A stretch of DNA of 64,000 nucleotides, taken from contig NC_081405.1 of the NCBI RefSeq assembly GCF_030272615.1, forward strand, positions 570,087,095 through 570,151,094, given 5' to 3'. This stretch comes from Cryptomeria japonica. Taxonomy: Eukaryota > Streptophyta > Pinopsida > Cupressales > Cupressaceae. Positions 59,130 to 64,000 of this stretch are shown piece after piece; positions within the stretch are counted from its first letter, which is position 1, and each line of letters opens with the position of its first letter. Made by a program: the position numbers and the translations under genes. The notes below the pieces were generated by a model. The model saw nothing but the letters and a program-made list of their open reading frames with translations. It was not told where the DNA came from and did not search any database.

Positions 59130-60961
59130 CTATACCAAGAGCATCATCGCCTTGGCCACTTCCCTCAGGTCGTTGTTTTCTTGTCCAATCTGACTCTCTT
59201 TCATTTTGGTGTCCTTCTCAACAGTGGTTTGCCTAGTTCTGCGCCTAGGGTTCTGGTGGGTAGGGCTGGAAGTTGGAGCATCTTCTATAATTACCAGGTT
59301 CTTATCTTGAATTTTCTTTTCCAAATGATCCACCAACACATTCATATTCTGGGAAGAAACTTTAAGGACCTAGAGGCTATGGTTCATAAGGCTTTTCAAT
59401 GCCTTTTCATTACGGCAATCTGGGTGTTGACGTTGTCTTTGTCCTCCTCCACCTGCTCTTTCATAGTTCTAATAACATCCACCAAATGTTTCAGGTCCCC
59501 TTTAATCAGATCTTTCTCCAGCTAGTCCTCCATCTCCATTTCCTCCTCTGCTTCACTGTTTTCCATAACCTCATTCTGTTTCCCAGAGTCAGACATCTTA
59601 ATCAGCTTATTGATCTTATATTCAAGCTCCCTTTGCTTACCCTACATACTGGTGATGTTTTCAACAACCCATTTCTGGAAATTGAATAATTCAAGAGTGC
59701 AGTTGCGGGCGGTGTCCAAGATGGTTTCTACAAAGTCCTTGCTCTGTTCAGTCTCCTCAGTGTTAGGGTTGTCATACTCCTTAGGATTCAGAACCTCATT
59801 CTCGCTTTCCGAACCCTTAGGGTTAGAGTGAGGGTTCTCAAAATTACCCCCTTCCTCCCCTTCACCATAGTTCTCATCCTTGTTTGGATCCATTTCAGTA
59901 TCAGTGTCCTTATCCTTTTCCTCTCCTTCATCATAATGCACCTTCTTTTCTTCATGCTTTGTTTCAACTTTCCTTTTTTTATGGGTAGGGGTGCTAGGCT
60001 GATCCCCATTCGAGTAAGATTCTTTGCATTTCTCAGATATATGAGCATTAATGATCAAAGGATCATCCTTGGTTGCCCTAGCCTTATCCTTAATATGTTC
60101 ATATATTAGCAGAATGAGACCCTGGTGGGCTAAAGGATAGGAATTAGGCTTTTTAGCATAGTCGGTAAGGCTCTTGTTTAGAGAGGATGCTAAATAGAAG
60201 GGAAGGGATATTTTAGCCCCATGATGGAAATGGTTCAGGATAGCGAAATGATAGTTATAAATTTTTGTAAATCTGCCATCCATAGTCAAATATTCCATTA
60301 AAGCCCTAAGAACTTTTTGCCAGAAAGGCTTTACCTGTTGGGGAGTGTAGTAGGAGATGTTGTCCTTCGCAAGCTTTCCCTTCTCATCCTCCATCTTCAG
60401 GAAATTTTTGAATGCCTCTACTACATACTTCCGACCCTTGTAGAATTTAGTCCCCTCCATCTTGAGCCCCGTGACCTCTGCAATCAAGTTTTCATCGATT
60501 TGCCAAATCTCCCCAAACAGGGTGGCTCTGTTGTTACTCTAGCTTTGAGCAAAACTGTAAGACATAGAGTTTCTTCTTCCGTGAAGCTTTTCCAGATAGT
60601 CAGTGAAGCCGTGTCTGTGGAGCCTTCTCGAGACCTTTCTTTCACTCTTCCAATTCTCACATCCTAGAGGCTCGTTCCTATTTAGGTTACTGCCCATTTT
60701 GAGCTCCAAGTAAAGATACCCATTGCTGCAGTTCTCAATCCATAGATAAAACTCTGAAAGCTTGTTATTTCTAGATTTCCCGTGTAAACACTCTTTCGTA
60801 GTTTTGAAGTTGCTGCTTATGTCCGCACAAACCCAACTATTATTACTATAATCTTTCGCACACATATGATCTTCGATATGATGCCGAGAAACACTCATAA
60901 TCTGACAGTTAATCCACCCCCAAAATCTATCTTTGGAACTTGTTCCCCAAAAATTAATCAT
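59130..60961 (-). pseudogene. LINE-B1 ORF3: unknown protein downstream of RNase H
   Basis: I do not recognise this protein. From ATG 60961 (MINFWGTSSKD) one frame runs about 520 codons, interrupted only by TAGs at 60541, 59644 and about 59525. A stop near 59400 and a shift precede the last block (59345-59130). It has an aromatic-rich N-terminal region, a conserved-looking middle (QIDENLIAEVTGLKMEG, YYTPQQVKPFWQKVLRALME, FHHGAKISLPFYLASSLNKS), a basic KKRKVETKHEEKK patch, a long Glu/Asp/Asn-rich stretch and a coiled-coil-like C-terminus. Its ATG overlaps the ORF2 stop in ATGATTAA. Related sequence follows RNase H at 2654-3060. It may be a captured host gene or an element protein for RNA or chromatin binding; both are guesses. 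Confidence 0.75.
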
Positions 60962-62362
60962 GAGATAAACTTGACCCATTGATGCGATCAAAGTATAATT
61001 GCTCTTTAACCTCCCATTTGATGTGAGTTTCTCCAATGTATTTGACATCCTTCTCCAAATTGACCACTTCATTGGCTAGGATATCCGCAACCTTATTGCC
61101 CTCTCTAAAGGTATGAGTTATACTAATGCTAACATAGTTATTTAGAATATCTTTAGCATTTTTAATTAAATTGGTAATATTCCAGGAAACAGAACTTGTT
61201 TTTTTGAGGGCTTGTATGATGTTTGAAGATTCCCCTTCAAGCTAAATTTTTTTGAATTTGAATTCCTGAGCTAGCTGGAGGCTCTTTAGCATTGCCAGAG
61301 CTTCAACCACATGGTTATTTTGGACCCCAAAAGGAGAAGCAAAAGCAGTAATGCAAATTCCTTGAGCATTTCTAATAACTCCTCCTCCACCAGCCTTTCC
61401 AGGGTTCCCTTTAGCAGCCCCATCAAAATTAACTTTTATCCAGTCATATTCAGGAAACCACCAGACAATGTTATCTCTCTTATTCTTATTTTCTGATCTG
61501 TAGACCTTATGCATTAGGCTCCATTCGGTAAGGATGTCTCTTTCCATATCATTCATATCAGTAATAGACCATTGCTAATTATTCTTGTGAGGAATGTTGA
61601 TGTTCTCCTTTATAGCCCTGCATATTTTTTCAAAGACCACCTAAGTATTATACTTATCTTCCCTAAATATCCTATTATTCCTTTCTTTCCAAATGCCCCA
61701 GCAGATCATTGGGAGGGTCAAAGACCAAAGGTTCTTGATGATTTGGAATTTGGTTGGAAAATACTATTGCCAGATAATATCCTTGATGCTCTTGTTCATG
61801 ACCCAATTAACTTTCCATTTTTCCCACATTTTGCACCAAATATCCCAAGTAAAGGAGCAGTGAAAAAAGAGATGATCAACTGATTCCCCCTCCTTCTGGC
61901 ATAGCTCACATCTATTAGGGAATTTGAAACCTCTTCGGATTAAATTGTCAAGAGTTAGGGTGCTATTATGAGAAGCAAGCCAAAAGAAAATGTTGACTTT
62001 AGGGATCAGAATGTTGTTCCAAACTTTACTCCAAATGGGATTGCTAGTTTGAGAAAAGGTGTTTTTATAGGCGGAGGCAACCGTAAATTCACCTTTAGGA
62101 TCACTTTTCCAGAGGAAACCATCATCATAGCCTTTGTTAGGGGAAAAGGACAGAAACTCCTTCTGGAGAGAGAAAAATCTAGAATGGATGTCATCAAGCC
62201 TAACCCACTTGTCCTCCTTCCAGTAGTCACATACCATAAGCCCAAGCCTCCTTTTACACTCAATAATTTGACTGTTGTTTTGATCATAAAGGGCTTCATT
62301 CTTCATCTAGGGGTCTTCCCAAAACCTTATTCTATCACCTTTTCCAAGGACCCATCCACCCA
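60954..62362 (-). pseudogene. LINE-B1 ORF2 C-terminal part: zf-RVT and RNase H
   Basis: The reading on the minus strand starts FWEDP then TAG. zf-RVT reads RCELCQKEGESVDHLFFHC (about 61918-61850). RNase H of the plant LINE type follows: VNFDGAAKGNPGKAGGGGVI near 61440-61370, HVVEALAM, LEGESSN and SHTFREGNKVADILANE. Catalytic residues are largely kept, except that the usual D in the third motif reads E. Stops are at about 61763, 61570 and 61240. ORF2 ends SSLSHD with TAA at 60956-60954. The endonuclease and reverse transcriptase are missing because the copy is 5'-truncated. Confidence 0.88.
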
Positions 62363-62378
62363 TCAAAAGTGTAATGTT
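62363..62378. repeat. Target-site duplication, right copy (LINE-B1)
   Basis: TCAAAAGTGTAATGTT, partner of 58907-58922. Confidence 0.93.
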
Positions 62379-64000
62379 GTTCACCCATCAACCAATGGGT
62401 TTTAAGGAAGTTTTTATTTGGCAAGTTTTAATTTTTTGATTTTTTGGAGGTCCATCAATGGTGGATGGCCTCCAAAACCTGGTTATTGGTCTCTTTAGAT
62501 TTTAAAAAAATATGATTATGATGTTTTAAATGTGAAATTATTACATGGAATAGTGATATTATATATGAAAATTTCATTTGTGGATTAAATCAGATCTATT
62601 CTCCTAACGTTAGGGCCAATTGAGTAGTTGAATACATGTGCTGGAAATACATTGTTGCCATGACTTTTTTTTGTGTAAAAAAAATAAAAAATCAGTCAAA
62701 ACAAAATCACAGTAAATGCTATTTCCTATCCAATACGTAATATTTTATATTATTATTAAGTCGATTTAAAAGTATGTATATAATTTGTAATTTTTATTTG
62801 GAAAATGGTTGTAGAAGAAATTTGGTTTTTAAAAGAAATATCAGTTTAGTATTGAATATATAAATATATATTTATACTATGTATTTTGAATTAGCAATAT
62901 GAAGAGATTGTTAAATTTCCTTGGATATAATAGTAAATGATTTTGTGAAAACAAAGGCTATAGGAATACCCATCAATTTTGTTAGTCGAAATGATTTTAA
63001 TTTGGAAATGATTATTTTGATTTAAATATTGAAATTAGTTTTCAAAAGTATTTTAAATTTTTAACAAGGGGTGAGGGCAAGCTTTGCGTTAGGACATGAA
63101 ACAAAGAATATTATGGATGGATTGTTCGGAAGGAAGGGAGACTAGATTATAATTTGAAATTCAAATTCAAATGGCATTTGTTATAGCCAAATTGGCTTAA
63201 ATTGAAATGATTATATATGTGTTTATAAATGATGTTTAATTAGGTTACAAGTTCTTATTCCTTTAAGGTGTGTAGTTTAAAATCAAGTATTGAGTAAAGT
63301 TATTTGGGGTGTATGTTTACTTGGACCCTTTTGATGTGTTATTACCTAATGTGGATTTTATTATCATGAAAGAGTCAGTTATTGAAATAACTACAATTAG
63401 TTGACATTGGCTTTTAAGTATATTTTGAGTGATTGTTATGATTCCTTAACATGGTTGATTTAGATTAGAAGTATATTCATTTGAGTTTTACTCTGCTTGG
63501 TGGATTTTTGGTGCCGATTCATAACAGTGATTTTTGTGTCATGATGGCATGTTGTTGAATGTCATTTTATGTACAAGCTAATTGGGTTATTTTGGTTGTG
63601 GTTGTACTTGCCTTATTGTGGTTTTGGTCTTGTTTTGTGAATAGACCAATTATTCGATTCACACCTCCAATTGATTTAACCTTGGTAGAAGGTTTGTTTA
63701 ATCAGGTTGTCCTTCAGTTTTTCTTTTTGAACTCCTTATGTTGGTTGGCCTTTGTGATTTCCCTTGGGGTTCTTTGGAGGTTGTGTGTTGTGATAAGGAA
63801 GAGTGGCTTTCGAGTGGGGGTCGCACCCAAAGAGGTAGCATGATAACCCATCAAAATTTAAGTAATAAGTTATAAATTAATTAAAAAATGGGGGGTTGGG
63901 TTCTACAAACATTAATAAAGATAAGTTGTGCCTCGCTTATGGTTGAGTACTAGTACAAACTCAGGATGTAGTGGGAAGGAATGAAATGGAAAACCAACTA
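62379..64000 (+). repeat. Continuation of the LTR-type sequence, open at the window edge
   Basis: No long ORF of known type. A 94-codon hydrophobic frame (63559-63843) is probably chance translation of GT-rich sequence. The text GAGTACTAGTACAAACTCAG near 63943 looks like LTR sequence. No LTR end, primer site or second LTR is visible before 64000. Confidence 0.35.

Larger units (their letters stand above)
58923..62362 (-). mobile_element. LINE-B1: 5'-truncated L1-type LINE with RNase H and ORF3
   Basis: The 3440-bp minus-strand element is bounded by perfect 16-bp target duplications. On its own strand it starts within ORF2 just before zf-RVT (GKGDRIRFWEDP), then zf-RVT, RNase H, ORF3 and a 3' UTR ending GGGTTTCGGGTCCCTTAAAA, CCTATTTTTACTTAATCAAA. 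Because the target duplications enclose everything, ORF3 was part of the RNA that was reverse-transcribed. Several stops make it inactive. Confidence 0.92.

Noticed and set aside
63559-63843. 94-codon hydrophobic open frame at the right edge
   Set aside because: It lies in GT-rich LTR-like sequence. The hydrophobicity follows from base composition and no motif or signal is recognisable.

Overview
The window is nuclear DNA of a seed plant, most likely a large-genome gymnosperm (conifer). The basis is AT-rich, gene-poor sequence dominated by old nested plant retroelements: L1-type LINEs without introns, Ty1-copia with a tRNA-Met primer site, and Ty3-gypsy. The species assignment is inference. 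There are no bacterial genes, operons, CRISPR arrays or recognisable tRNA/rRNA genes.

The only host genes I can support are an array of RING-H2 genes on the minus strand. Three are intact single-exon copies (4919-5467, 22072-22653, 44940-45521). A fourth keeps only its 3' end (about 36590-36833). Each copy carries the same leader and TATA-like box about 200 bp upstream of the ATG, and shared AT-rich flanks, so the array arose by tandem segmental duplication. Mobile elements later split each unit. Comparing the units reveals empty sites and fixes several element boundaries to the base.

Layout: 1-2340, 3' part of a gypsy-like element with LTR. 2530-3600, minus-strand LINE remnant. 4.9-7.3 kb, RING copy 1 and tandem repeats. 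7303-13252, complete LINE (LINE-A1) with a 15-bp target-site duplication (TSD). 14.2-20.7 kb, a non-coding segment bounded by an 11-bp direct repeat. 20.7-23.4 kb, RING copy 2. 23455-29554, decayed complete LINE-A2 with a 13-bp TSD. 30.9-31.8 kb, minus-strand LINE 3' remnant. 32071-35747, complete gypsy-derived element with gag and protease but no reverse transcriptase. 36.6-37.6 kb, RING remnant cut by a copia fragment. 38363-43501, LINE-A3. 44.7-45.9 kb, RING copy 3. 45866-57172, an 11.3-kb insertion containing a Tnt1-like copia element (46772-51391). 57444-64000, LTR-type sequence interrupted by minus-strand LINE-B1 (58923-62362, 16-bp TSD).

Two LINE lineages are present. Lineage A (three copies) has an ORF1 with a zinc knuckle and a C-terminal AT-hook. 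Its ORF2 lacks RNase H and ends in an unfamiliar charged tail. Lineage B has RNase H followed by a further long ORF (ORF3) inside the retrotransposed unit. The same ORF3 is recognisable after RNase H in a second copy at 2.6-3.6 kb, so it looks like a family trait. In both lineages successive ORFs overlap at a stop/start junction. Most breaks in the coding regions are amber codons of the type expected from decay of methylated CHG sites.
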